Origin: Asterionellopsis glacialis
Taxonomy: Eukaryota > Bacillariophyta > Plagiogrammaphyceae > Rhaphoneidales > Asterionellopsidaceae
Direction of reading: 5' to 3'
DNA length: 58,728 nt
Assembly (NCBI GenBank): GCA_014885115.2
Contig: WKLE02003659.1
Location: forward strand, 1-58,728
Numbering within the stretch: position 1 is the stretch's first letter; the number at the start of each line of letters is the position of its first letter. The position numbers were made by a program, and so were the translations under genes. Shown piece by piece: positions 29,560 through 40,814 of this stretch. Below the pieces are notes generated by a model. The model saw only the letters and a program-made list of their open reading frames with translations. It did no database searches and was not told the DNA's origin.

Positions 29560-31469
29560 ATGCCACGAACATTTAGTCGATCCTCTACCTCGACAGGAGA
29601 AACTTCTGACTCTAGTCATTCCTCCTGGGAAGATGAGATGGGAGCTAACTCCGATCAACTCTTCTTTGTCAGCTCCTATTCTGATTTCGAGAAGCTCGGT
29701 GAGTTTTTTTCATTGGTTGAATTCGAGAATCGGCAGAATACGCTGATCTGATCTGTAACGTCCATCTTCTTCAAGAATGGTGTCTAACTCTGCTCTGTTT
29801 GCTCTGCACTTTGCCTCTCTATCGCTTAATAGCTCATGGTCCTCGAGGAACAGAAGCTTCTCATTGTCTGCACGTTTATCGTTTTCACCCGAGTGATGGA
29901 TCTCTAGTTCTCCTCAACATCGAAGGAGAAAAGAAAGAGGTGATGAATCCTGCCTTTTCTCGTTATCATCCATCGTAAGTTCAACCGACATGATAAACTT
30001 ACTCATCGGAAATTCTTGAACAACTTCTTGCTGTGATCGATTTGGAGATTTGCTTTCTCATTCGATTCTTTTCTTTATTGTTGATTCTTTAAAACAGGCT
30101 CAACGTGGTTTATACGTGCACTGAAGACATTCAGGATAATGGACAAATCATTGCCTATTCCATTGCTCCGAATGGATCACTTACCAAGATTGGTCATATC
30201 GACGCCGGTGGAACATCTACTTGTTTCCTCACCATCGACAAAGCGGGAGAGCATTTGATTGCCACTAACTACTGGGATTCCACTCTAGTTGTCATTCCCA
30301 TCGATCCTGAGACGGGTGCATTCGCAGGCCCCGCGAAAAGCAAATACGACCCTAAAGGAGGAAAGGCTATGGTAGCCGCTGCCAAGAAAGATGGTGGTGT
30401 CAACCATTCTCTCAATGATTCATCTACCATCCAGATGCGTCAAGCAGACCCACATTCTCATGCACTTGTTTTAGATCCCTTCGTAGGAACAGTTGCCTAC
30501 GTTCCTGACTTAGGAAAAGATTTAATCCGTGAATTCTTTTACAACACTAAGACTGGTTCTTTTGACTTGGAATTCAATGTCCTTCCAAGCGGACTTTGCA
30601 CGGGAAAACCTGATGGACCTCGATACATTGACTTCCATCCAAAGTTTAACATTGCCTATGTAGTCAACGAATTAAGCTGCACGGTAAGTCCGGAAAAAAC
30701 AGATGCTTTCTGACGGAAACTTTCTGATTTCTCAATGTTATTTGCTCATCTTTTTTTGTTTGCATTCCAATCTCCATACATCTTGCAAATCCTTCAGATT
30801 GCTGTATTTGCAGTCGACCGCACCTTGATTCACGAAATTGCGAAAGCTTCGGCCAATAATGAATCAATGGACCAATTCAAGGGACGCTCTACTTTAAAAT
30901 TAATCCAGTCTATCAAAACTGTCCCCAGCGCTTTCCCCACCAGCATGAATACTTGCGGTAGAATTGCTGTTCACAAATCTGGTCGCTTTGTCCTCGTATC
31001 CAATCGTGGACATCAATCTGTTACCATTTTCCGTGTCAAAACCAAGGGAAAGAAGGCTGGAGAACTGACTACTGTCGGGTACTTCCATACCCACGGCGAA
31101 ACCCCACGCCATTTCAAGTTTGACAACAGTGGTCAATACTTAATCGTTGCCAACCAGGACACTGATTCTGTGGCAATTTTTTCCTTTAACCTCAGCAGCG
31201 GCGAAATCAAATATACCGGGAACGAATACCGGGTCCCTTCACCTAACTTTGTTTGCTGCTGCCCCATTCGTGATGATTCAGGACTTGCTTTCACCAACGG
31301 ATCTGATTCTGAAAATGACGAAAGAGTTCAGATTGATCTTGGTAGTGATAGTGATGAGAACAGTACCACTCCTACCACCACTGATGACAAGGCAAGTCTC
31401 CGTGACGAACTTGAAAAGGCAAGAAAGGAAATTGAAGAACTCAGGCAAAAGCTTGCCAGTGTTCATTAA
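29560..31469 (+). CDS. Lactonase-type beta-propeller (6-phosphogluconolactonase-like)
   Basis: Four exons: 29560-29698, 29833-29974, 30098-30683 and 30798-31469. The introns have GTGAGT, GTAAGT and GTAAGT donors and phases 1, 2 and 0; every joint keeps the frame. The product is 512 aa. The body (about 35-430) carries family landmarks: MNPAFSRYHPSLNVVY early, then HIDAGGTSTCFLTIDKAG, ATNYWDSTL, QADPHSHALVLDP, NELSCTIAVFAVD, and near the end RHFKFDNSGQYLIVANQDTDSV with SPNFVCCCP. These mark the seven-bladed lactonase family (bacterial Pgl type), which hydrolyses 6-phosphogluconolactone in the pentose phosphate pathway; some members act on other lactones. About 75 extra C-terminal residues are acidic and end in a coiled coil (LRDELEKARKEIEELRQKL). 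There is no targeting signal. Confidence 0.85.
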
Positions 31470-32159
31470 ATACAGAACTAAACACAGCCCATCATCTCTT
31501 TAAAAAATGGTGAGTTGTGTTTGTTAGAAATGAACGGTCATTTTGCACTAATAGACTTCCATGGCGTTGTGGTGTATCATAATTTTTCATTCTACGTATT
31601 TGAATTAAAATACAGTAAACAGTAACATCCAAACTACATGGATGTTTTTTATGGTTGAGTTGTCATCTTGGATCCGCAGAACAAGATGTGTTGCATATTA
31701 TTACGTAAGTAAAGAGACCCGTTACAGACTGTAGAATAAAAGATCGTACGATCTTCTGGGTATGCATGTTTTTAAGTGTTCAGAAAATAAAATTAAAAAA
31801 AAAAAAGGATGTATAAAGTAATGAAAAGCACATACATAATATAAAAGATCGTTTTTTCATCGTGCTTCTAATGTTTGCATTCATTGACTTCAATTGTTAC
31901 CAACCATGATGTATAAATGTACTGGAGAGAACATTCATTTTTTTATAAAAAGAAACTTAAAAATTGGTTTAGAGTTCATATTCTATAATTTCTTTTCGTA
32001 CGTTTAATACGTAACTTGCCACCCAAAAAACACAAAAACCTAGTCCACAAAGAAACGTATATATATATAACGTAATAGCCTTTTTTGTTTCAAATCATTC
32101 TTTCAATGCTGTCCCTTTATATGTTTATTTGTTTTGTTTCCATTTAAAAATTATGTATT
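31470..32159. other. Intergenic region between convergent genes
   Basis: AT-rich, with an A-run near 31794-31806 and a TA microsatellite near 32059-32070. It should hold the 3' ends of both neighbours. No gene is seen. Confidence 0.4.
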
Positions 32160-32690
32160 TTAAAACAGTTCTGGTTTAGGTCCACCAAAGAAATGATGTT
32201 CTGCTAATTCCACAATCATATCTTTTCGCAAAGCACCTTCAATCCTATCCTTCAATACAGCAGCAGCAGTTTGTTTTTCAGGTGGATCATCTTCCTTGGG
32301 TTCATACTTGTCTAAAAATAAGAGAGTGGGCAATCCCATAATGTTAAGACGTGCTGCCATGGTTTCTTCTAAATCTGTATCCATCTTGACAAATCGGACG
32401 CGTCCCTTTAGTTCCTGTGCGGCAGCTTCAAATTCAGGTGCCATCAATACACATGGTCCACACCACGTCGCATAGGCATCTACAACTAACGGTTGATCCC
32501 ATTCAGTTAACATTATTTCTAGTTCAGCACCTGTTACCATGGGTGCAGCCTTTTCTTCACCTTCAGCAAACAATCTAGTAGACGATGAAGGGGGATGAAC
32601 AAAGGGAGTTGCGGGAGTAAAAGCATCCGATGATGGTACAAGGAATGCCATAGTGCTGACTAACATGGAGAGAGAAACAGTCTTCATCAT
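32160..32690 (-). CDS. Plastid-targeted thioredoxin
   Basis: A 176-aa protein. The first 24 residues are a signal peptide ending in SDAF-TP, an ASAFAP-like plastid motif. The mature thioredoxin fold follows (about 50-150) with the active site ATWCGPC, the two cysteines being C77 and C80, and the cis-proline region GLPTLLF. The context VDAYATWCGPCVLMAPEFE with MDTDLEETMAARLNIMGLPT looks nearest to plant Trx-z/CITRX or to y-type thioredoxins. The C-terminus runs about 25 residues beyond the domain (AEHHFFGGPKPELF). It reduces disulfides of plastid target proteins. The exact subtype needs a tree. Confidence 0.9.
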   Translation of the reverse strand: MMKTVSLSMLVSTMAFLVPSSDAFTPATPFVHPPSSSTRLFAEGEEKAAPMVTGAELEIMLTEWDQPLVVDAYATWCGPCVLMAPEFEAAAQELKGRVRFVKMDTDLEETMAARLNIMGLPTLLFLDKYEPKEDDPPEKQTAAAVLKDRIEGALRKDMIVELAEHHFFGGPKPELF

Positions 32691-33714
32691 GATTGTAGTA
32701 TTGTTGCGTTGTGCTGCGTTGTGTTAATTGTTCAATCTAGAAGATTGCTTTTGGAATCAATTCAAAAAGGAACGTTTGAAGAAATATCTGACAAATTTGT
32801 GTTTTAGCGTAGAACTATAGTTGGTTTACCGATACGGTACTCTCTCCTGATGTTTGTTGTGTGTCTTTGATTGAAAAACAAAAATCTAACGAACGTGTGT
32901 GGGTTTTCTCTGTGTCGGCGATCGAATGTGCTTGACGAGTGACGAGCGAGAGGGGTCTGTGGTTGTAGTGTGATGTACTCGTACTTTTACAGTTCAAGTC
33001 TGTCTGACGTAGGAGTTACATACCTATCAGCAGTTGAGCGGATACATGGCAGACACATCTTCGGGAGTTTCTTCAAGAATCAAGACCCACAGAAAACAGT
33101 AGGAGCGAAGAAGAAACTCGGAGGGTTGATGTCTCTGCATACCGTAGACAGCTTTAGCGATAAGCATGTCTTTCTATTTACTACGAAGCACCGTGCATTT
33201 TCGATTGACACCAAGAATCTTGTCGTCGCCACCCCCCTCCGACAGACAGACCAGTCTATTGGAATATATTTTTCAAGATTAAAAGCGAACATAATACTGG
33301 TAGCCCCTAATTCGACATCAATAAGTGTTAGTAATAAATAATGGATATCAGGATTGTCAGATTTACGTGTATTATAGTAGATTTGACGTACCTGTCTACA
33401 ACATTGTAAGTATCAAATAAGTATCTTTGCCTACTAATATAGTACTTACTAATGTACTTTTCTTCGAAAATCAACATAAAAACCTAACGAAGATAATAGA
33501 TACCCCCTGTTTCAGATTTTTACTGACAGTAGATTTCTCTCGAGAAAAAAAGGGTGATGGTACAATCCGACAATGTGGCGGTGAGTTGGGTCAGAAAAAG
33601 GTTACAGAAACTAGAGAAGCCATAGCGGTCTTTACAACTCTCTTACGGATCCGTTCCACTAATTCAACTTCCAACCTTTCAATCGATCAACTCCAAGACA
33701 AGTAGAGGACAACA
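32691..33714. other. Divergent intergenic region, 1.0 kb
   Basis: It should contain the promoters of the thioredoxin and coiled-coil genes. Open frames at 32970-33341 and 33427-33705 lack domains and are not called. Confidence 0.4.
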
Positions 33715-34926
33715 ATGGATGACAATATGACAGGCAAAGCCAATGATAATGATGTCCCCGAAAGTGCCCAGTCGACCTCTAAGAGTAGTAGCGTTTCCTC
33801 CTCCCCAGACGCCATTACCGCCGCCACAACCAAAGTTGCAGCTGTAAAGGAAAGTGGCAGCAGTCTGACATTCAAAGATTTTAGGAACAGAGAACGCCCT
33901 GAAAGAACCAAGTATAAAAAGAAATCGACATCTACCACGACCAAAAAAAGTACCGACACTCTTGTCGACAATTATTTCAAACAAGATTATGGTTTAAAAT
34001 CGTTAACTTCTTCTCCTACTACCAAAAGTAGTAATGATAATCAACAACACGAAGAACAAAATGATGCCAATACTAATAATAAAGAGATTGATGATCATCG
34101 TCGTACAGTTTCACAAATGAGAAAGGACTTGCGCGAAAGTCAAATGAAAGAAAAAGAATTACAGCAAGAATTGCAAGAATTAGAAACTAAAAAAAAGGAA
34201 GCCTCTCAAGTGACACAATCACATACGACACGACGCACTAAATTGCAAGGAGAATTAAAAAGCAGCAAGGCAACTGCCGTGGAATATCAATTGAAAGCAT
34301 CAGAATTAAGTGTTAGTCTTGCGACACAAAAGGCAAACATAGATGAAATACAAGATAGCTTAAAATTTCAACAACAAGAAAATGTCAAGAAAACCATGGA
34401 GAACGTCAAAAAACAAAAGAACAATTTGTATACAAGTCGTGGTGGTATTTTTGGTATTGGTTATAGTAGAAGTAGCAATACCAGTAGTTCTAGTACGAAT
34501 AAAGCAGCACCACCAGCTAAACCACCATCGAATTCTTTAGATGCCTTTTTAAGTAGAGGCGGTGATAATGACAGTGATGGTGATGCTGTTGTGGAGGACG
34601 ATGATATTTCTACTGATTTTCCTACATCTTTTTCAGTAGACCATCATCATTCTACTGCGGGTGGTACTGGTACAGCCAAATCATCTACCAATCGTGGTGG
34701 TGTTTTTCAAAATTCATTACGTAAGCTTCAAACTTCAAGACAAGAAGCTGAAATTACGAGGTTAACTCGTCGTGTGGATACTTTAACAGTTGAAACAGAA
34801 AAATATCCTGAAGAAATTTCTTCTTTAGAAAGCGAGTATGAAAAGGCATTGAAAGTCAATGAAGAGATGCGTGCTAAACTTGATGCGTTGGAACAACGTT
34901 ATGGGGCTCTTCATGTTGCTGAGTGA
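33715..34926 (+). CDS. Coiled-coil hypothetical protein
   Basis: A 403-aa protein. Residues 1-120 are Ser/Thr/Asp-rich and disordered. About 125-225 form a long coiled coil (RRTVSQMRKDLRESQMKEKE onward). A glycine/serine-rich stretch with acidic patches follows. A second coiled coil closes the protein (about 335-400). No enzymatic domain, signal peptide or membrane segment is visible. It resembles scaffold or tether proteins in outline only; the function is unknown. It converges with SUV3 and the stop codons are 193 bases apart. Confidence 0.75.
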   Translation: MDDNMTGKANDNDVPESAQSTSKSSSVSSSPDAITAATTKVAAVKESGSSLTFKDFRNRERPERTKYKKKSTSTTTKKSTDTLVDNYFKQDYGLKSLTSSPTTKSSNDNQQHEEQNDANTNNKEIDDHRRTVSQMRKDLRESQMKEKELQQELQELETKKKEASQVTQSHTTRRTKLQGELKSSKATAVEYQLKASELSVSLATQKANIDEIQDSLKFQQQENVKKTMENVKKQKNNLYTSRGGIFGIGYSRSSNTSSSSTNKAAPPAKPPSNSLDAFLSRGGDNDSDGDAVVEDDDISTDFPTSFSVDHHHSTAGGTGTAKSSTNRGGVFQNSLRKLQTSRQEAEITRLTRRVDTLTVETEKYPEEISSLESEYEKALKVNEEMRAKLDALEQRYGALHVAE

Positions 34927-35119
34927 AAATTTGTATCTATATATTTTGAATGGGTGGAGGCATTGGGTCTGCCTATCAGATAAGTCGAAACATGTTGTAG
35001 ATAGGATTGTCATTCATTAGTTTATTTTTTTATTTTATTTTTTTTTATAACAGAAATTCTCCCGTGATACTTTTGCCTCGTCCAAAATGTCTACAGTCAA
35101 TGACTCGACATTCTTTTTT

Positions 35120-37939
35120 TTAGTTAACCATGTACGATTTTACATCATCTATTTCTTCGTCAAAATCTTCGCTGTCGTCATCATTATCACCAAATTCTTC
35201 ATTTGCTTCTTCTGGTGGTGCCGTTTGCTCCCATTTCTTTCTCAATTTTTTATCACGATTGATGTAGCAGTGACTTAACTTGAGTTCAGACGTCTTGGCA
35301 AGGCCTTCATTGATGTACTCAATTGCCCTTTCCTTCAGAGTAAGTGCTGTTTGTTGTTCAACAAAATTGGCTGGAAAGCGTAGACTTAACCAAAGAAATA
35401 ATTCGAGTTCGTTGTGCAAATGGCATAAGGAAGTGAGATGATCGTAAGACTTTGCTGGCCTTGGGATGGTATTCCGGCCTAATCCAGGAGCTTCTCCAGC
35501 AGCATATTTCCTCGCAAAGTTAGATAGTGCGCGTTGTGCCCATCGATTGCTCAATGACACAGGTGCCATGCACAAGGTATACTTATCCGCCAGTGGGAGA
35601 GGAATCTCATCTACCCATGCCGATATGCCCTTCATCTCGTTTTGACGACAAATAAAAAAGTCACCTCGCGTTTTGGCCATATCACCAAATAAATCCAACA
35701 TGCTACCAAGATTGGAAGAGTCGGTACCACCCAATCCATATTGTTCAAGTGCATCACTGAAATGTTGTATGTGTCCAGCAGTGGGTAAAAGACCTGCCTT
35801 TCGGATTCTTGGAATATCCGTAGACATACATTTATGCAAGTATTCCATATCTGCTGGGTCACGACAAGTAACTTCCCCGACAGGGAACGGACTGTTCCGA
35901 CGTCCTGCTCTACCGGCTATTTGCTTCACTGCCGAATGGTCTAGTCGAACGACACCGTCACCATTGACTTTAATCATTGAATTAAAGATGATCCGCCGAA
36001 TCGATAAATTCAAACCCATACCAATGGCATCACTAGCTACAAGGATGTCATAACCCGAGTCTTGATCATTAAAGAGGCGAGCTTGCTCCGTCCTTGTTTC
36101 TGGTGGTAAAGAACCATAGATCACACAACATTTGAACTTGGTAGATTCCTCAATCTCACGTTTGATTGCAAATATATCATTTCTAGAAAATGCAACGATA
36201 CAATCGCCAGGCTGTACCCTGTTATAACTTCCCTTTTCTCCGGACGTCAAGGCGAGACTATTAGGTGCAATCTCTAATTCACTAAATCGGTCATAACTTT
36301 TCAAAACAAACTCATCACCGCAAACTTTGGCAATCCGTTCTACAATGTTCTGGGCTTCTAATCCTCCACAGACGTGAATTTCTTTGCATCGAATACCTAA
36401 AAGTGCTTTAGTCCAGCCTGCACCTCGATGAGGATCAGCAATCATTTGGATCTCATCAATTACAACAACATCAAAATCTTCATTGGTGAAAGCCATTTCA
36501 ACAGTCGCTGCTGCATGTGTGTTGAAGGGGATTTCCCGTTGTTCCTGTCCAGTGTACAAGCAAGTATAGACACCCTGATGAGTAAGCGTTTCGTAAACCT
36601 CAGCAGCCAAAAGGCGAAGAGGACCCAAATATAACCCCCGTTTGGCATGTTTGAGACGTTGCAGAGCCTCATATGTCTTTCCAGAATTGGTTGGACCACC
36701 ATGAAATATAATCTTTCGTCGATCAAGTCTTGTATGCATATACCATTCATGAGGTTTAGTTAAATCTGTTTTGGCGTCTAATGTTTTGTAGTGCTCAATC
36801 AGTAAACTATGTCGATCGTGAAGATAGGAAGCATATACTGCGCAAACTTCTTGCATGACTTTTTTCACGACAACAAGGGCTCTGTTGTACTCATCTTCTT
36901 GTATAGCAGATTTCATCACAATCCTTGATTTTTCTAGTCTTGCAATCTCCTTTGTTACAGCATCTACAGCCTGTCGAGCATTCATGACACGATTCCGCTG
37001 CTTTTGTAACTTTTTAGCTGTTGATAAACTCTTCTCCTGCTTTTCATCTACGTCGTCGTCATCGATCAAGTCAGAATTGCTATGATCGAGAGAATCCCAA
37101 ATTTCAGTCCATGTCTTGGTGACCAAGTCTCCCATGCTTGTTGAATTTTTTTTCCTATTTGATGTTTCTGTTATTTTTGAAGATTCATTTTCATTTTCTT
37201 TTTCATATGCGGCTTCAAGGATAGATAACGATCGTTCTTGTTTGTTTAATTTTTTGTGACGTTCATTTAGCCGTTTCTTTAATCTACGGACGATCTTTTC
37301 ATGTCTCACTAGATTTTTATCTACATTTTCCTTTTGACGAAAAATTTTCGACCATTTTAAATTATGAAATCCAGCTTCCACCAATTCATTCAAACAGTAT
37401 TTCATTTTAGGTGATAAAGGTTTTTCTGTTAATAATTTTGAAAAGCTTGTAATGGAATCCATATACATTTGTCGATATTCCGACAACAGACCATTATTTT
37501 CATTGTTGTTGTTAATTTTGTTGCTGTCGTCGTTGGATGTATTGCTGTAGGACACATCAAGGTTCAGTCTTGCCATTGTTTGACTAAAACAATCCGCGTC
37601 ATTGGCAAGCCAATAGGGGATTGACTTTGCAGCATTCCGTATTCTATTTATTCTCAATTTTTCTTCTTTTCTGGATAAAATTGGTGGCGACTCATCGTTA
37701 TGATTTTTGTCACTCGTTTCTGTGGTATTATTTTCGTCATTTCTATCGAAAGCCTCGTGCTGCGTAGAAAGCCAACAGCGATGACAATGCACAGAAGAAA
37801 TTCTGTTCCTGTTGTCATCATCGAAATAATTCCATACAGAATTTCCAATGGAAGTCAAACTGCGTTTTCCTATTCGAGTTCCATAAACGAATAAAGATGA
37901 TTGTGATACGCGTCGTAGTGGTAATCTTGACCTCAGCAT
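35120..37939 (-). CDS. SUPV3L1: Mitochondrial ATP-dependent RNA helicase SUV3
   Basis: A 939-aa intronless protein. The N-terminus is basic and Ser/Arg-rich (MLRSRLPLRRVSQSSLF), as expected for mitochondrial import. The first 400 residues are charged and partly coiled, longer than in animals. The helicase core has Walker A GPTNSGKT at 415-422, a DEIQ Walker B at 495-498, and the SUV3-typical LGPLRLLA and YTGQEQRE motifs. QIAGRAGRR of motif VI and an SUV3 C-terminal region follow. SUV3 unwinds structured RNA and with a nuclease degrades mitochondrial transcripts. The extreme C-terminus is acidic. Divergent from the cysteine-rich protein gene. Confidence 0.95.
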   Translation of the reverse strand: MLRSRLPLRRVSQSSLFVYGTRIGKRSLTSIGNSVWNYFDDDNRNRISSVHCHRCWLSTQHEAFDRNDENNTTETSDKNHNDESPPILSRKEEKLRINRIRNAAKSIPYWLANDADCFSQTMARLNLDVSYSNTSNDDSNKINNNNENNGLLSEYRQMYMDSITSFSKLLTEKPLSPKMKYCLNELVEAGFHNLKWSKIFRQKENVDKNLVRHEKIVRRLKKRLNERHKKLNKQERSLSILEAAYEKENENESSKITETSNRKKNSTSMGDLVTKTWTEIWDSLDHSNSDLIDDDDVDEKQEKSLSTAKKLQKQRNRVMNARQAVDAVTKEIARLEKSRIVMKSAIQEDEYNRALVVVKKVMQEVCAVYASYLHDRHSLLIEHYKTLDAKTDLTKPHEWYMHTRLDRRKIIFHGGPTNSGKTYEALQRLKHAKRGLYLGPLRLLAAEVYETLTHQGVYTCLYTGQEQREIPFNTHAAATVEMAFTNEDFDVVVIDEIQMIADPHRGAGWTKALLGIRCKEIHVCGGLEAQNIVERIAKVCGDEFVLKSYDRFSELEIAPNSLALTSGEKGSYNRVQPGDCIVAFSRNDIFAIKREIEESTKFKCCVIYGSLPPETRTEQARLFNDQDSGYDILVASDAIGMGLNLSIRRIIFNSMIKVNGDGVVRLDHSAVKQIAGRAGRRNSPFPVGEVTCRDPADMEYLHKCMSTDIPRIRKAGLLPTAGHIQHFSDALEQYGLGGTDSSNLGSMLDLFGDMAKTRGDFFICRQNEMKGISAWVDEIPLPLADKYTLCMAPVSLSNRWAQRALSNFARKYAAGEAPGLGRNTIPRPAKSYDHLTSLCHLHNELELFLWLSLRFPANFVEQQTALTLKERAIEYINEGLAKTSELKLSHCYINRDKKLRKKWEQTAPPEEANEEFGDNDDDSEDFDEEIDDVKSYMVN

Positions 37940-38497
37940 GGTGGGTCCTGTATATGGTTGTTGAAGATTCTAATCACTGTGCGGCAGGGGGTGGTTGTCG
38001 ATTTGTCACATTTGTTGAGTCTGTGTGACGATTTGAATTTGTTGGCATCGTTTGTCGCAGTTTTCTTCTTGTCTTTGTGGGATTTGTTGGGATGCGCGTT
38101 TTTTGTGCATGCTTCTCTCATGCACGCATGTGTGCGAGTTCATCTGGTGACGACATCATGCGCGCATCGTGAGGGGGGCATATGCTTCGGCCGAAATGCG
38201 AACTCCCCCGAAACTCCAGCAGAACTGTCTGGATTCTGGATAGCATGATTCACACATACAAGTAAGTACCCGGGGTACACCGTTCGGCCAATATTCTACG
38301 TAAAGTCATACTACCATCCGCAAGATATTGTCGGTAATCCGAACTCCAAACTTCTCTTGTATAATAACACTTTTTGCTGAGTGATCGGCTCACAATCATG
38401 TAAACTACAGAAACAACCCATAAAAAATAAATCAGAACTAACTCGAGAATACAAAAAATCAGAACAAAATTCTACATTCTGTTTAATAACATACACC
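37940..38497. promoter_or_regulatory. Divergent promoter region of SUV3 and the cysteine-rich gene
   Basis: From about 38084 on, this sequence is the beginning of the duplicated unit and reappears at 39642-40051. Conserved stretches include AATCCGAACTCCAAACTTCT, TTTTTGCTGAGTGATC and AAATTCTACATTCT just before the start codons. These are candidates for regulatory sequence kept in both copies. Confidence 0.45.
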
Positions 38498-39304
38498 ATG
38501 CTCTTTCATCACCATCACCGAATGATACTTGGCTTCATACTGCTCCTCCTCGGCAGCGTTGTTAATCAGACTAAAGGAGCATTTCGTCCGCAACACCGCC
38601 ATCACAACCGTCGATCTTCTCATGATATTCTCCCTCATCGAGGTCTTGGTCAAGGAGAAACGGAGTGTCGCAATTCACGATCTGAATACTTCAAAACTGA
38701 TGCCGATTTCATGCCCCAATGCGATTCCTGTTGTTGTGGTGGATTTGTGGAATCCTTTAGTTGTGAAGACTCCTGTTCTACTTGTGTAGGTACGCAGTGT
38801 ACTCGTTTTTCCTTCACCGAGTCATGGAAAGACACGTACGGGTTAGTATCGCACTACTTGAAAGGTCATGAATGGTGCTATGAAATAACTCGTGGAAAAG
38901 ACAAGGGAAGAAAATATTGTGAAAAGGTGGGCTACAAATCATCAGGAGGAATCGATCATTGCCAGCTCTTCATTGATGGTGAAGAATGCGCTTGGTGTGA
39001 ATACCAAAGTTGCGCCGAGGACGGTGAATACAGAATGGTTGGGGATTGTACAAACCTTTATGTCGATTCTACTGTTAATGAATGTTCTGGTGAATACAAT
39101 GGCATATTTGACTCTTTTTTCCGTTTCGATGTCGAAGATACACTTAATTGCAATGTAGAAGAAATTAGCAATAGTGGTGGTGATACCTTTAGTAATAATG
39201 GTGGCGACACTGGTGGCAGTGCAGCTTCAGTATTTTTCTCTCAAGCTGTGTGGTGGCTTCTTGGAATCTGGGGCGTTTTCACTTTTGGTTCAATCATCGT
39301 GTAA
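38498..39304 (+). CDS. Secreted cysteine-rich protein with GPI-type C-terminus (copy 1)
   Basis: A 268-aa protein. I chose the Met at 38498 because it begins a signal peptide (MLFHHHHRMILGFILLLLG); the frame is open further upstream without a plausible start. The mature part has about 18 cysteines, including a DSCCCGG cluster, and ends with Gly/Ser/Asn-rich spacer repeats (SGGDTFSNNGGDTGGSAA). It finishes in a hydrophobic tail (SQAVWWLLGIWGVFTFGSII) with nothing after it but one residue. Signal, spacer and hydrophobic end are the pattern of a GPI-anchored surface protein. I do not recognise the cysteine-rich domain. Possible roles are cell surface or frustule coat; this is inference. Confidence 0.75.
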   Translation: MLFHHHHRMILGFILLLLGSVVNQTKGAFRPQHRHHNRRSSHDILPHRGLGQGETECRNSRSEYFKTDADFMPQCDSCCCGGFVESFSCEDSCSTCVGTQCTRFSFTESWKDTYGLVSHYLKGHEWCYEITRGKDKGRKYCEKVGYKSSGGIDHCQLFIDGEECAWCEYQSCAEDGEYRMVGDCTNLYVDSTVNECSGEYNGIFDSFFRFDVEDTLNCNVEEISNSGGDTFSNNGGDTGGSAASVFFSQAVWWLLGIWGVFTFGSIIV

Positions 39305-40051
39305 AAGGAAAATCTCCACATGCTCCTGGGTATGGTGGTACCGATAAAATATGTATTACCCTCAATAATCCCATTGTCAAAATTGGAAGTATACATTGTA
39401 TGTATTAAGTTTCAAAATTGAGATTAGGCCTAGTTTTTAAAAAAATGATTCCTCCTTTTGGATGCTACTAAATTGTTGAACAAGAACTTTAGCATGCACG
39501 TTTGTGTCTCATAAAATATAAATACAAGTAACTTTAATTTATATTTACTACACTCATCTGTTTTTAAAGCAGCTCTGATTCTTGTTCGTGTTTGTTTTGT
39601 TTCATGTAAAGAGCTTTTGGTTATTTCTGTTATTCTTATCATTTGTCGGGACGCGCGTTTTTAGTTGATGCTTCTCTCATGCATGCATGTGTGCGATTTC
39701 ATCTGGGGATCATCGTGCGCGGCCGCATGCTTCCGCGTAATTTGGTCCTGCGTCTAGGTTTTATGAAATGCGAACTCACCCTGAAACTCAGCAGAACATC
39801 AAGCCGTCTTTCGATATGTAGCATGATACGTCGATTCGTATGCACACAATCAGTAGTCGTACGTAAAGTCATACCATCTGAAAATACAGTGGGTAATCCG
39901 AACTCCAAACTTCTCATGTCACACTTTTTGCTGAGTGATCTGCTTACAATCATGTTGTAAACTACAGAAACAACGCATAAAAGTAAATCACAACTTCGTC
40001 AAGAACCCAAAATTGGTACAAAATTCTACATTCTACTCAGTAACATACATC
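39305..40051. other. Spacer between duplicated genes
   Basis: It holds the 3' flank of copy 1 and, from about 39642, the upstream region of copy 2. No separate gene is supported; open frames at 39643-39960 and 39699-39953 run over the duplicated promoter. Confidence 0.5.
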
Positions 40052-40814
40052 ATGCTCTTTCATCACCGAATGATACTTGGCTTCATACTTCTCCTACTCG
40101 GCAGTGCTATTAATGAGATTAAAGGCACATTTCGTCCTCAACACCGCCATCACAACCGTAAATCTTCTCATGATATTCTCCTTCATCGAGGTCTTCTTGG
40201 TCAAGGAGAAACGGAGTGTCGCAATTCACGATCTGAATACTTAATAACTGATGCCGATTTCATGCCCAAAATGTGATTCCTGTTGTTGTGGTGGATCTGT
40301 GGAATCCTTTAGTTGTGAAGACTCCTGTTCTGCTTGTGTAGGTACGCAGTGTACTCGTTTTTCCTTCACCGAGTCATGGAAAGACACGTACGGGTTGGTA
40401 GATAGAGAATATTGCTTTGAAATAACTCGTGGCAAAGACAAGGGAAGGATAGCTTGCCAAAAGATGTTCCACACGTCATCAGGAGGAATCGATCATTGCC
40501 AGCTCTTCATTGATGGTGAAGAATGCGCTTGGTGTGAATACCAATATTGTGCTGGGGAAGGTGAATACAGAATGATGGGGGAATGCACAAACCTTTATTC
40601 CGATTCTACTGTTAATGAATGTTCTGTTGAATACAATGGCATATTTGACTCTTTTTTCCGTTTCGATGTCGAAGATACAATTAATTGTAACGTTGGAAAT
40701 AGCAATACCGGTGGCGGTACTGGTGGAAGTGCGGCACCTGTATGTTTCTCTCAATCTGTGTGGTCGCTTATTGGAATCTTAGGCATTGTTACTTTTGGCT
40801 CAATCATCGCATAA
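40052..40814 (+). pseudogene. Second copy of the cysteine-rich protein, frameshifted
   Basis: It matches copy 1 from signal peptide (MLFHHRMILGFILLLLG) to hydrophobic end. Near 40262-40268 copy 1 reads CATGCCCCAATGCGATTCC while copy 2 reads CATGCCCAAAATGTGATTCC, one base longer. The extra base creates an in-frame TGA. Upstream the frame is 40052-40276; downstream the matching frame continues to 40814. The downstream part keeps the cysteines and the GPI-type tail with a shorter spacer, so decay is recent or the shift is an assembly error in an A-run. Confidence 0.75.

Noticed and set aside
32970..33341. Open frame of 123 codons upstream of the coiled-coil gene
   Set aside because: No domain, no signal, no low-complexity bias typical of its neighbours; the frame on the opposite strand is open too.
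38381..38497. In-frame extension upstream of the cysteine-rich protein
   Set aside because: The extension would bury the signal peptide and is not conserved in the second copy, whose matching sequence differs and starts at the Met before the signal peptide.
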